Shown here: positions 1 through 7,527 of the stretch, in pieces
Numbering within the stretch: the first letter of the stretch is position 1
Layout of the letters: every line of letters starts with the position of its first letter
From: Asticcacaulis biprosthecium C19
GTDB taxonomy: Bacteria; Pseudomonadota; Alphaproteobacteria; Caulobacterales; Caulobacteraceae
Length of the DNA: 64,000 nucleotides
Reading direction: 5' to 3'
Assembly (NCBI RefSeq): GCF_000204015.1
Contig: NZ_GL883077.1
Location: 1,104,457-1,168,456, forward strand
Translations under genes and position numbers: made by a program
The notes under the pieces: model-generated
Databases searched by the model: none
What the model was told of the DNA's origin: nothing
Seen by the model: only the letters and a program-made list of their open reading frames with translations

Positions 1-34
1 GTCAGTTCGCCGTTATGGCTGGAGATGTACTGAG

Positions 35-1462
35 ATGATCCCCGTCAAAGGTTTTGAAGGCAAGCGTGTCGCCATTTTCGGCCTGGGCCGGTCTGGCCTG
101 TCGGCGGCGCGGGCGCTGAAAGCCGGCGGCGCCGAGCCGGTACTGTGGGACGACAAGGTCGCTTCGACGGCGGCCGCCATGAAGGAAGGCTTCACGGTCG
201 AGGACCTGAAAAAGGCCGACTGGGCGGAGTTCGACGCCCTGATGCTGTCACCGGGCGTTCCTTTGACTCATCCGGAGCCGCACTGGACCGTCAAGGCTGC
301 CAAGGCTGCCGGCGTTCAGGTACTGGGTGATATCGAGCTGTTCGCCCGCACCCTGGCGCGGTTTCCGGCGCGCAACCGTCCCAAGACAGTGGCCATTACC
401 GGCACCAACGGCAAGTCGACCACGACGGCGCTTATTGGCCATATCCTGAAGTCGGCGGGCAAGAACGTCCATGTCGGCGGCAATATCGGCATCGGCGTCC
501 TGGACCTGGATGAGATGCAGCCCGGCGCCGTCTATGTCATCGAGACCTCGTCCTACCAACTGGATCTGTCGCTGACCTTCAAGCCCGATGTGTCGATCCT
601 GATGAACCTCTCGCCGGATCACCTGGACCGGCACGGTGGCATGGACGGCTACATCGCCGCCAAGAAGCGCATCTTCATGAACCAGGAGAAGGGCCAAACC
701 GCCGTCATCGGCGCCGATGACGACTACACGGCCGACCTTATTTCGCAGATGCGCGTCAGCCATCCGGTCAAGCTGGTCGCCATCTCGTCGCGCCGCGTCG
801 TCGGCGACGGGGTCTATGCGCTGAACGGCGAACTCTACGACGCTAGCGGTGAGCGGGCGCGGCATATCATCGACTTGAAGACGGTGCGAACCCTGACCGG
901 CCGCCACAACTGGCAGAACGGGGCGGCGGCCTTTGCGGCGTGCAAGGCGCTGGGGCTGACCAACGAACAGATCGCTGTCGGCATGCGCTCCTTCCCGGGC
1001 CTGGCTCACCGCATGCAGGAGATCGGCCGCATCGGCAAGGTGCGCTTCATCAACGATTCCAAGGCGACCAATGCCGATGCCGCGCGTCAGGCGATGTCGA
1101 GCTTCGACAAATTCTTCTGGATCGCCGGCGGCAAGGCCAAGGCCGGCGGCATCGATGAACTGCGCGACCTGTACCCGCGCATCAAGCACGCCTTCCTGAT
1201 CGGCGAGGCGGCGGAACTGTTCGAAAAGACCATAGGCAAGGCAGCACCCTGCACCCAGTCGCGGCTGCTATTCACCGCCACTGCCCAAGCCTATGCTGAG
1301 GCGGAAAAGTCCGGCAAGGAAGAGATCGTGCTGTTCTCTCCGGCCTGCGCCAGCTTCGACCAGTTCACGGATTTCGAGGCCCGCGGTGATGCTTTCCGTG
1401 ATGCGGTCAATGAGATCGCCAAGTCGGTGGCGGTTGCTGGCGTACAGGATATTGGGGCTTAA
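35..1462 (+). CDS. murD: UDP-N-acetylmuramoyl-L-alanine--D-glutamate ligase MurD
   Basis: Cytoplasmic Mur ligase that adds D-glutamate to UDP-MurNAc-L-Ala in peptidoglycan precursor synthesis. The 475-residue product has an N-terminal Rossmann-like segment (VAIFGLGRSGLSAA, near residue 12), the ATP-binding loop ITGTNGKSTTT near residue 128, NLSPDHLDRHG near 190 and a C-terminal FSPACASFDQF motif, all typical of MurD. Length is normal for alphaproteobacteria. The ATG follows GGAG about 10 bases upstream. A TGA at 31-33 ends a frame entering from the left edge, possibly the preceding dcw gene, but too little of it is visible to name. ftsW and murG follow on the same strand, as in most dcw clusters. 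Confidence 0.97.
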   Translation: MIPVKGFEGKRVAIFGLGRSGLSAARALKAGGAEPVLWDDKVASTAAAMKEGFTVEDLKKADWAEFDALMLSPGVPLTHPEPHWTVKAAKAAGVQVLGDIELFARTLARFPARNRPKTVAITGTNGKSTTTALIGHILKSAGKNVHVGGNIGIGVLDLDEMQPGAVYVIETSSYQLDLSLTFKPDVSILMNLSPDHLDRHGGMDGYIAAKKRIFMNQEKGQTAVIGADDDYTADLISQMRVSHPVKLVAISSRRVVGDGVYALNGELYDASGERARHIIDLKTVRTLTGRHNWQNGAAAFAACKALGLTNEQIAVGMRSFPGLAHRMQEIGRIGKVRFINDSKATNADAARQAMSSFDKFFWIAGGKAKAGGIDELRDLYPRIKHAFLIGEAAELFEKTIGKAAPCTQSRLLFTATAQAYAEAEKSGKEEIVLFSPACASFDQFTDFEARGDAFRDAVNEIAKSVAVAGVQDIGA

Positions 1463-1467
1463 GTCGT

Positions 1468-1545
1468 CTTCGCGCCTTCGCGTCTTCGCGTGAAACCTTC
1501 GAACTCAGATAGGGACGTCTCACACGAAGACGCGAAGGCGCGAAG
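1468..1545. repeat. REP-like imperfect palindrome between murD and ftsW
   Basis: The arms 1468-1492 and 1523-1545 are inverted copies of a CTTCGCGCCTTCGCGTCTTCG unit and differ only by an extra CG in the left arm. The transcript would fold into a stem of about 21 pairs with a 30-base loop. It starts six bases after the murD stop. It could act as a terminator or RNA-stability element, or be a dispersed REP-type repeat; sequence alone cannot separate these. Confidence 0.6.
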
Positions 1546-1718
1546 ATTTTATGAGGGACTCTCAGGTTAAGTCCGACTTTAGGCAGAATACCCCGCTTGG
1601 CAGGGACGTCCGGATGGCGGGTTGCATTTCCGTTACCGAGGCGCCGCCTGGTTAATCCGATATTAACCGTGATGGGTTGAATCCTGACCCTTGGCTGTTT
1701 GCGTATTCAGGTTGCGTT

Positions 1719-2876
1719 ATGACCCAGGCCTATGCCCACCCTTTTACCCGGACAGACCGATCGCCGATCGCCATGTGGTGGTGGACCTTGGACCGCGTCA
1801 CCCTGGCGCTCGTCCTGATCCTGCTGATGCTGGGCTTCTTCTTCTCGTTTTCGTCGAGCCCTGTCGCAGCTCCGCATACCGATCCGTATGACGCCTTCTA
1901 TTACACCAAGCGCCACTTCGTCTTTGCCATCCTGACGGCCGCCGGCATGATCATGGTGTCGATGCTGTCGCTGAAAGGCGTCAAGCGGGTCAGCGTGCTG
2001 GTCTATGCCGGGGCTATCTGCATCATGGCACTATTGCCGGTGATCGGCCACGAAGCCAAGGGCGGGACGCGCTGGCTGAACCTGGGGCCTGTCGCGTTGC
2101 AGCCGTCGGAATTTCTCAAACCGGCGCTGATCGTGCTGATCGCCTGGATGTTCTCCGAAGGTCAGAAGGGCAAGGGGGTGCCTGGTGTCACCGTCGCCTT
2201 CTTCCTCTATTCCGTCGCTATCGGCCTGCTGCTGATCCAGCCTGATGTCGGCCAATCGGTCCTGATCACCTGCGTCTTCGGCGCCTGCTTCTTCATCTCG
2301 GGCGTACCGTTTCGCTGGATTATCGGCATGGGGGCGACCGCTGCCACCGGCCTGGTCGGGCTGTTCTTCATCCAGCCGCACTTTCGCAATCGCCTGCTCG
2401 GCTTCTTCAACCCTGACGCCGACAGCGGCTATCAGGTCAATAGCGCCAAGGCGGCCATCGCCAATGGCGGCCTGTGGGGCGAGGGGCTGAACGAAGGCGT
2501 CATGAAGAAGCGCATTCCCGACCTGCATACCGACTTCATCTATTCGGTGGTGGGCGAAGAATACGGCCTGTGGCTAACCCTGATCCTGATCGGCATTTTC
2601 GGATTTTTGATCGTACGCGGCCTGCTAAAATCCATGGCCATGCAGGACCCGTTCCGCCAGATCGCGACCTCGGGCCTGTACATCATGCTGGGGACCCAGG
2701 TGCTCATCAATGTCAGCGTGAATCTGGGCCTGATCCCGCCCAAGGGCATGACTCTGCCGTTTATCTCGTACGGAGGCTCGTCGATGCTGGCCATGGGATT
2801 GACCCTGGGCTTCATCCTGGCCCTGACTCGCAAACGTCAGGAAGAGGTGCCGCAGGACGATCCGACCAAGTGGTGA
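1719..2876 (+). CDS. ftsW: Peptidoglycan glycosyltransferase FtsW
   Basis: SEDS-family integral membrane protein that polymerises lipid II at the division septum with its partner PBP. About ten hydrophobic segments are visible. The diagnostic motif TLPFISYGGSS lies near the C terminus, and KGGTRWLNLGPVALQPSEF marks the conserved periplasmic/membrane loop. From the ATG at 1719 the product is 385 residues (MTQAYAHPF...). A TTG at 1677 would add 14 residues with no clear ribosome site, so the ATG is preferred. It follows murD after a 256-base spacer holding a REP-like hairpin, so it may have its own promoter. Confidence 0.95.
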   Translation: MTQAYAHPFTRTDRSPIAMWWWTLDRVTLALVLILLMLGFFFSFSSSPVAAPHTDPYDAFYYTKRHFVFAILTAAGMIMVSMLSLKGVKRVSVLVYAGAICIMALLPVIGHEAKGGTRWLNLGPVALQPSEFLKPALIVLIAWMFSEGQKGKGVPGVTVAFFLYSVAIGLLLIQPDVGQSVLITCVFGACFFISGVPFRWIIGMGATAATGLVGLFFIQPHFRNRLLGFFNPDADSGYQVNSAKAAIANGGLWGEGLNEGVMKKRIPDLHTDFIYSVVGEEYGLWLTLILIGIFGFLIVRGLLKSMAMQDPFRQIATSGLYIMLGTQVLINVSVNLGLIPPKGMTLPFISYGGSSMLAMGLTLGFILALTRKRQEEVPQDDPTKW

Positions 2877-2927
2877 CTCCGCCGAGTTGGCGGCGTAAGA
2901 TGACGCCGTTATCCATGGGAGGGTACC

Positions 2928-3221
2928 ATGACAGCCTTCAATGCCGTTCGCTTCAAAGTCAAACTCGGTCGCGAGGACGACTTCCTCGAAGCCCATCGCG
3001 CGGCAGTCGCCGACTGGCCGGGTTTGCGCCACGCCAATATGATCAAGACCGGTGAGGGCACCTACTGTATCATTGCCGAGTGGGAGAGCCTGGAGGCCAT
3101 GGCCGTTGCCAGGCCGCAGATGATCGCCACGCTCGATTCCTTCCGCGACACCCTGGAAACCCTGGACAATGGCGGGGTTACCGACCCGGTGTCGGGCACG
3201 GTCGTTCTGGCGCTGAAATAG
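2928..3221 (+). CDS. Small antibiotic-biosynthesis-monooxygenase (ABM) fold protein
   Basis: A 97-residue protein with the ferredoxin-like ABM fold pattern: FKVKLGREDDFLEAH at the N terminus, a central IAEWESLEAM strand-helix and a C-terminal VVLALK strand. ABM proteins are usually small dimeric monooxygenases or heme/quinone-linked enzymes; no substrate can be assigned here. GGGAGG stands just upstream of the ATG. It is an unusual insertion between ftsW and murG, co-oriented and closely spaced (51 bases after ftsW), so it is probably transcribed with the dcw genes. Confidence 0.75.
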   Translation: MTAFNAVRFKVKLGREDDFLEAHRAAVADWPGLRHANMIKTGEGTYCIIAEWESLEAMAVARPQMIATLDSFRDTLETLDNGGVTDPVSGTVVLALK

Positions 3222-3290
3222 CCGCGGGAGGAATTGCGGCGCAGCGCGATTCCCGGCTACAAGGTACAACCCTTTTCGGTGAGACATACC

Positions 3291-4442
3291 TTGGCCAAAG
3301 CCCCCAAACCGCGCCGCAAGGCTTCGTCCTTTTCCGAAACGCCGCTGGCCGTGGTGGCCGCCGGCGGTACCGGCGGGCATATGTTCCCGGCCGAAGCCCT
3401 GGCGCGCGAACTGATCGCGCGCGGCTGGCAGGTGGTGCTGGCCTCGGACGCCCGCGGCGCCGCCTATGCCGACAAGTTCCCGGCGATCGAGCGCCTGTCG
3501 TTGGAAGCCGCCACCTTCAAGGCCGGTGACCCCATCGGTATGGCGCGCGCTGCCATCAAGATCGCGCTGGGCACCATGCAGGCGCGCAAGGCCTTTGCCC
3601 GGCTGAAACCCTGGGCGGTCATCGGGTTTGGCGGCTATCCGTCCTATCCGGCTCTGCTGGCAGCGCTGGGGCGCAAGGATGTCACCCTGATCCATGAACA
3701 GAATTCAGTCTTGGGCCGTTCCAACCGGCAACTGGTCAAGAAGGTTGACGCCGTCGCCTGTGCCTTCCCGGTGTTGCGCATGGCGCCGTCAGAGTTGGAA
3801 GGCAAGGTCCAGGTCGTCGGCAACCCCGTCCGTCCGGACATCCAGGCCCTGTACGACGAGCCCTATCCAGCCGTCGAGAAGACCATTCGCATCCTAGTCA
3901 CCGGCGGCTCTCAGGGGGCCAAGATTCTGTCCGAACGGGTACCCCAGGCCCTGGCGTCACTGCCGATATCGATCCGCATCAATCTTCAGCTCGAACAGCA
4001 GGCGCGCGCCGAGCAGGCCGAGGCCGCGGTGAAGATTTATCAGGATGCCGAGATTCACGCCGAAGTCTCGCCGTTCTTTTCCAACATGGCCGAACGGCTG
4101 GAGCGGGCCCATATCGTCATCGGCCGGTCCGGGGCCTCGACCGTTTGCGAACTCGCGGTGGCCGGCAAACCCGCGATTCTGATCCCGCTGAAGATAGCCG
4201 CTGACGATCACCAGACCCACAATGCCGAGGTCCTGAAAGAGGCCAAGGCCGCCGTTGTCATCCCCGAGGATGAGGCTACAGTTGAACGCCTGGCCGAGGA
4301 GATTCGGACGATGATCGAAGGCGCGGCCTTGCTGCCGATGCGCGCCAAGGCTGCCAAATCCGTGGCGCGGCCGGATGCCGCCAAGCTGCTGGCGGATCTG
4401 GTTGAGCGGACCGTGGCGAAGGTCAAGCAAGGCGCAACATAG
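3291..4442 (+). CDS. murG: UDP-GlcNAc:lipid I GlcNAc transferase MurG
   Basis: Peripheral inner-membrane GT28 glycosyltransferase that converts lipid I to lipid II. Motifs in order: AGGTGGHMFPA near the N terminus, HEQNSVLGRSNR, VTGGSQGAK and GRSGASTVCELAVAGKP, the donor-binding region. The start is uncertain. TTG at 3291 (383 residues, weak GGTGAGA upstream), GTG at 3279 and TTG at 3234 are all in frame; the strong GGGAGGA at 3226-3232 is too close to the last one to decide. The last roughly 95 codons are duplicated as a decayed copy at 5998-6292. murC, the usual next gene, is absent. Confidence 0.95.
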   Translation: MAKAPKPRRKASSFSETPLAVVAAGGTGGHMFPAEALARELIARGWQVVLASDARGAAYADKFPAIERLSLEAATFKAGDPIGMARAAIKIALGTMQARKAFARLKPWAVIGFGGYPSYPALLAALGRKDVTLIHEQNSVLGRSNRQLVKKVDAVACAFPVLRMAPSELEGKVQVVGNPVRPDIQALYDEPYPAVEKTIRILVTGGSQGAKILSERVPQALASLPISIRINLQLEQQARAEQAEAAVKIYQDAEIHAEVSPFFSNMAERLERAHIVIGRSGASTVCELAVAGKPAILIPLKIAADDHQTHNAEVLKEAKAAVVIPEDEATVERLAEEIRTMIEGAALLPMRAKAAKSVARPDAAKLLADLVERTVAKVKQGAT

Positions 4443-4491
4443 GCCTCGTGCCGAACAAAGCGGCAATCTAATTTTGGGCATGAGGCAATAG

Positions 4492-5079
4492 CTAAAAGCC
4501 GGTACTGTCCCCCTGTACGGATATCCGGTCACAAATGTCCTTGTTTCGGAATCCGTAGGCGATCATCACACTTGTCGCGTTAGTCGCATCCGAAGTGATC
4601 AGCAACGCGAGGGCTGCGACGTCATCGGGGCCATCGTTCAGCTTCCACTTCACCGTCACTTTCCGCTCTCTTCGGAATATAGATACCGCAAAACTGCTGT
4701 CTCCATTCGACAAGGTATCCGGCGGCACTTCATCTTCCGAGATGGGGGGACCGTATTTTGCGATCAATGCCGTCCTGAGCCGTTGGTAGGAGGATATGAC
4801 GGTCGTTCCGTATCCGTCATTCGGATAAAGCCTTCCGAATCCGACAAGGCTGCATACACCGGTTTCCGGTGTAAGGCCGACGACATACCGCGAGAATTCC
4901 GCGTTGGGTTGTGGCACGGTGATCGAATAGTTTTTTACCGGGCCGGAGCCATTGAACAGCTTAGCGTCCCTCAGTTGGCTGAGCGGTGTCCCCATCTCGA
5001 CGCCGAAAGCGCCGGCCATGGCTGAGCCTGCCATCAACCAAGCCGCAGCGGCCGCCATAAAAATTGTCCTGTATGTCAT
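4492..5079 (-). CDS. Secreted protein of an unrecognised family (array member 1)
   Basis: A 195-residue product with a signal peptide (TIFMAAAAAWLMAGSAMA) followed by the family's mature N terminus GAFGVEMGTPLSQL. Shared family features: a YxVxxPxPNxxF stretch, GVC(x)nGFG with the first conserved Cys, a KYGPP motif mid-protein, an FAxS...W stretch, and a final strand IAYGFRNKDIC with the second Cys, which suggests a disulfide. I know no function for this family. The ATG at 5079 is chosen because it begins the signal peptide; the frame is open further upstream. It lies downstream of the 5193-5795 paralog, probably co-transcribed, and converges on murG with a 49-base gap. Confidence 0.75.
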   Translation of the reverse strand: MTYRTIFMAAAAAWLMAGSAMAGAFGVEMGTPLSQLRDAKLFNGSGPVKNYSITVPQPNAEFSRYVVGLTPETGVCSLVGFGRLYPNDGYGTTVISSYQRLRTALIAKYGPPISEDEVPPDTLSNGDSSFAVSIFRRERKVTVKWKLNDGPDDVAALALLITSDATNATSVMIAYGFRNKDICDRISVQGDSTGF

Positions 5080-5192
5080 TGCCGCGTCTTTCGTTTGGCG
5101 CAAATCGTGAACACTAGGCAGCGCCGATGTCAAATGCAATCTCGAGTGCATATGGCCATTCAGGTCTGTCATGAAAGTTGGACAAGATGATC

Positions 5193-5795
5193 CTATAAAC
5201 CCCTATCTCGGTCGTCGGGTAGGTATTCATCCAGGCATTGACTGAAGTTTGTCATCTCATAGTTCAGGATGACGTACGTGTCCCGGCCATTTGACGATCC
5301 GGCTATCAACGCAATGCTTTCGATCCTTGATGTCGGGTCGACGCTATCCCAACCGCTCGACAAATTACGCTGGTACTTGCGCAGCGAGGCGGCAAACTGA
5401 TCACGCCCGGTGAGCGTGGCGCTATCATTAAGACCCTCAAGGGTATCCGTGGGCGGGCCGTACTTACCACTCAGGGCGGTCTTCAACATCGTGAAAATCG
5501 CACTGACCTTGGCGCCGTCCAAATCATTCAACTGCTTATGCCCAAAAGCGGTGATGACGCAGACTCCGGCTTTTTTCGTCAGTTCGACATGATATTCGGA
5601 AAAGTGTTCATTCGGTACTGGCGGAATGACACCATAGGTTTGAACGGGACCATCGCCGAGTATCGGTTCCAGCGGCGAAAGCGTGAGATCTTCGAGCCTG
5701 GTCCCCATGGCGATTCCGAACGGCCCGTCGGCGGCCCAAGACGGAACCGCGATCATCAACCCCAGTACGGTCGCCAGCCACGTCCTCTGTAACAT
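5193..5795 (-). CDS. Secreted protein of an unrecognised family (array member 2, chimeric)
   Basis: A 200-residue product with a signal peptide ending SWA and the mature start ADGPFGIAMGTRL. It carries both conserved cysteines (AGVC and NFSQC). AGGTGGA precedes the ATG at 5795. The N terminus and promoter match the first domain of the 384-residue paralog at 7528-8682. The body (NDLDGAKVS, QFAASL, GRDT) matches that paralog's second domain better. The gene therefore looks like a fusion of domain 1's head to domain 2's body. It faces a duplicated promoter block shared with the AI-2E transporter gene. Function unknown. Confidence 0.75.
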   Translation of the reverse strand: MLQRTWLATVLGLMIAVPSWAADGPFGIAMGTRLEDLTLSPLEPILGDGPVQTYGVIPPVPNEHFSEYHVELTKKAGVCVITAFGHKQLNDLDGAKVSAIFTMLKTALSGKYGPPTDTLEGLNDSATLTGRDQFAASLRKYQRNLSSGWDSVDPTSRIESIALIAGSSNGRDTYVILNYEMTNFSQCLDEYLPDDRDRGL

Positions 5796-5864
5796 GTTCG
5801 TCCACCTTTGTACTTGTGGACAAATCAAGAACATGGCGATGAAGCTTTGTCAACCTCATCCTCG

Positions 5865-5990
5865 GGTTGAATGTCACTTACGGCTTGCAAGTTTAGCCGC
5901 TCTTGGGAGTAGTGATGCCGGTATCGGGTCGGGAACAGGTGGAAAAGGCATGACACGTGACGGTCTGACACGCGGATTTATGCAAAGGGT
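5865..5990. repeat. Duplicated promoter block, copy A
   Basis: These 126 bases align without gaps to 8752-8877 with about six differences by eye. The block contains the region between a secreted-array gene (minus strand) and the AI-2E start (plus strand), including the AAAAGG ribosome site and the first 13-14 codons. Here those codons lead into a dead fusion instead of a transporter. The block may still drive the 5193-5795 gene on the minus strand. Confidence 0.85.
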
Positions 5991-6006
5991 GGCCTCGTCA
6001 TTCTGG
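5950..6006 (+). pseudogene. Truncated 5' end of AI-2E transporter gene
   Basis: The ATG at 5950 begins MTRDGLTRGFMQRV, nearly identical to the first codons of the intact transporter at 8837. After about 18 codons the sequence changes to the 3' part of murG, and the frame stops at 6033. It is the left half of a duplication junction. Confidence 0.8.
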
Positions 6007-6292
6007 CCGTCGCCGGCAAGCCCTCGATCCTGATCCCTCTGAAGATCGCCGCCGATGATCGTAAGAACCACAATGCCGAGGTGCGAAGGAAGCCAAGGCC
6101 GCGGTTGTCCTCCCCGAAGATGAAGCCACGGTCGAACGCCTAACTAAAGAAATCCGCACGATGATCGAAGGCGCGGCCTTTCTGCCCATGTGGTCCAAGG
6201 CTGCAAAGTCGATCGCCCTGCCTGAAGCCGCCAAACTGCTGGCCGACCTGATCGAGCGGAGGGTGGCCAAGGTCAGGCAGGGTGTGAAGTAA
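5998..6292 (+). pseudogene. Decayed duplicate of the murG 3' end
   Basis: In two frames it encodes LAVAGKPSILIPLKIAADD...NHNAEV and then KEAKAAVVLPEDEATVERL...TMIEGAAFLPM...AKLLADLIERRVAKVRQGVK, matching the last roughly 95 residues of MurG (4155-4442) with scattered substitutions. A small deletion near 6082-6090 shifts the frame, and there is no N-terminal two-thirds. It cannot make a functional enzyme. It ends 16 bases before the convergent stop of the next array gene, just as murG itself ends 49 bases before array member 1. Confidence 0.85.
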
Positions 6293-6308
6293 TGGCTCAG
6301 CCCGCGTG

Positions 6309-6866
6309 CTACCCGGGCATGCATCCTTCCGAGTTCTTGAAATGATAAGAGATGAAAAGCGTCGTCGATGTTGCGTCGTCGGCGTCGGCGGACAGCATGA
6401 TTCGACTGAGATCGCCCGGTGAGTCCGGTTCGAAACGCCAGAATACCGCGATCTTTTTCTCATCCCTGTAAAGTTGACCGGCAAAATCCTTGGAACCGGG
6501 CCGGTGGTCTTTCAGATCGGAGGTCAAAGGGGTGCCTTTGCCGTACTTTTTCGCAAGACCTGTGGCAATTGTGTAGGCGGAGGAGACCACCTTCTGCCCA
6601 TCGGCTTCGTCCTGATTGGCATCACTGAAGGCTATCACACCGCAGGCGCCCGCCGTATCGTCGACAAGGACAAAGTAATATTGGAATTCCGGATTGATAA
6701 TCGGAGGTTCCACGCGATAGGTCGTCCTCTTTCCCTCTCTTTCCCACGTCTTGATAACCTTCAGGTCCTTCGCCTTGTCGCCCATGTCGATGCCGAAGGC
6801 GCCGGCCATGGCCGTGGTTGAAAACGACCCGGCGATCAGCAGAGCAGTGTTAATTGTCCGGAACAT
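6309..6866 (-). CDS. Secreted protein of an unrecognised family (array member 3)
   Basis: A 185-residue product with a signal peptide (MFRTINTALLIAGSF...TAMA) and the family start GAFGIDMGDKAKDL. The two conserved cysteines are present (AGAC, SEGC), as are the KKYGKG and FAGQL stretches. It is the most divergent member, for example with extra charged residues after the MG motif. The ATG at 6866 begins a good signal peptide and follows AGGCGGA; an in-frame ATG at 6893 is possible. It lies 29 bases after array member 4, so the two are probably in one transcript with member 5. Function unknown. Confidence 0.75.
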   Translation of the reverse strand: MFRTINTALLIAGSFSTTAMAGAFGIDMGDKAKDLKVIKTWEREGKRTTYRVEPPIINPEFQYYFVLVDDTAGACGVIAFSDANQDEADGQKVVSSAYTIATGLAKKYGKGTPLTSDLKDHRPGSKDFAGQLYRDEKKIAVFWRFEPDSPGDLSRIMLSADADDATSTTLFISYHFKNSEGCMPG

Positions 6867-6895
6867 ATTTGTCCGCCTACCCGTGGGTGTCATTT

Positions 6896-7465
6896 TCAAA
6901 GCCCGGCTCCCTCGGCTTCGGCCTCTAGGTCGGCACAGGCGTCGTCGTTGGTAAAGGCATACGCAATCATCAGCGCTGTGGTCGACGAATCCGGCGCTGT
7001 CGCCATAAGATGGATAGCTCTCACATCGTCGGCTTTCCCGCCGTTTGGAATCCATCCCGAAGTCAGGTTGCTTTCGTCGGTATGGAGTGACGTCGCGAAA
7101 TTGCGCGTAGCGGGCCTTTGGTTCTGTTGCGCCGGCTGGCCGTATTTTCGGACGAGATCGGCTTTGACTCGACTGTAAACGGCCTTGATCTGCGCACCAC
7201 TTTGGTCGTTCGGGTAGTTTCGGCTGACGGCGTAGATCCGGCAGACTCCCGTCCGGGGCGACAGGTCCACCGTGTAAATGCCGAAATCCGGATTCGGCGC
7301 AGGAACCCGTATATCGTAGGATTTGACCGGGCTAAGGTCGTCGAAAACCCCGACGACCTTCAGGTCAACAAGCGGTGTCCCCATTTCGATACCGAACGCA
7401 CCGGCCGTGGCCGTGTTTGAAACGGACCCGACGATCAGGAGGGCAGAGGCAAACGTCCTGAACAC
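6896..7465 (-). CDS. Secreted protein of an unrecognised family (array member 4)
   Basis: A 189-residue product starting at GTG 7465, which follows GGAGAAAT at good spacing. The signal peptide (FRTFASALLIVGSV...ATA) closely resembles that of member 3. Mature protein: GAFGIEMGTPLVDL, the YDIRVPAPNPDF stretch, TGVC, RKYGQP, FATSL and a final AYAFTNDDAC. In body sequence it is close to member 1 (GAFG-type), so members 1 and 4 are likely equivalent genes of the two duplicated units. It lies 62 bases downstream of member 5. Function unknown. Confidence 0.75.
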   Translation of the reverse strand: MFRTFASALLIVGSVSNTATAGAFGIEMGTPLVDLKVVGVFDDLSPVKSYDIRVPAPNPDFGIYTVDLSPRTGVCRIYAVSRNYPNDQSGAQIKAVYSRVKADLVRKYGQPAQQNQRPATRNFATSLHTDESNLTSGWIPNGGKADDVRAIHLMATAPDSSTTALMIAYAFTNDDACADLEAEAEGAGL

Positions 7466-7527
7466 ATATTTCTCCGGGTGGGGGATGTCACTTTCTAAGC
7501 CTGCTCCAACGGACGGGCGCGCTGTCG

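Noticed and set aside
1-34. Tail of an upstream dcw gene ending at TGA 31-33
   Set aside because: Only ten codons (VSSPLWLEMY) are visible; not enough to support a named feature.
248-1189. 313-codon minus-strand open frame
   Set aside because: Antisense to murD and without any family resemblance.
2625-3695. 356-codon minus-strand open frame
   Set aside because: Spans three plus-strand genes antisense; arises from GC-rich codon bias.
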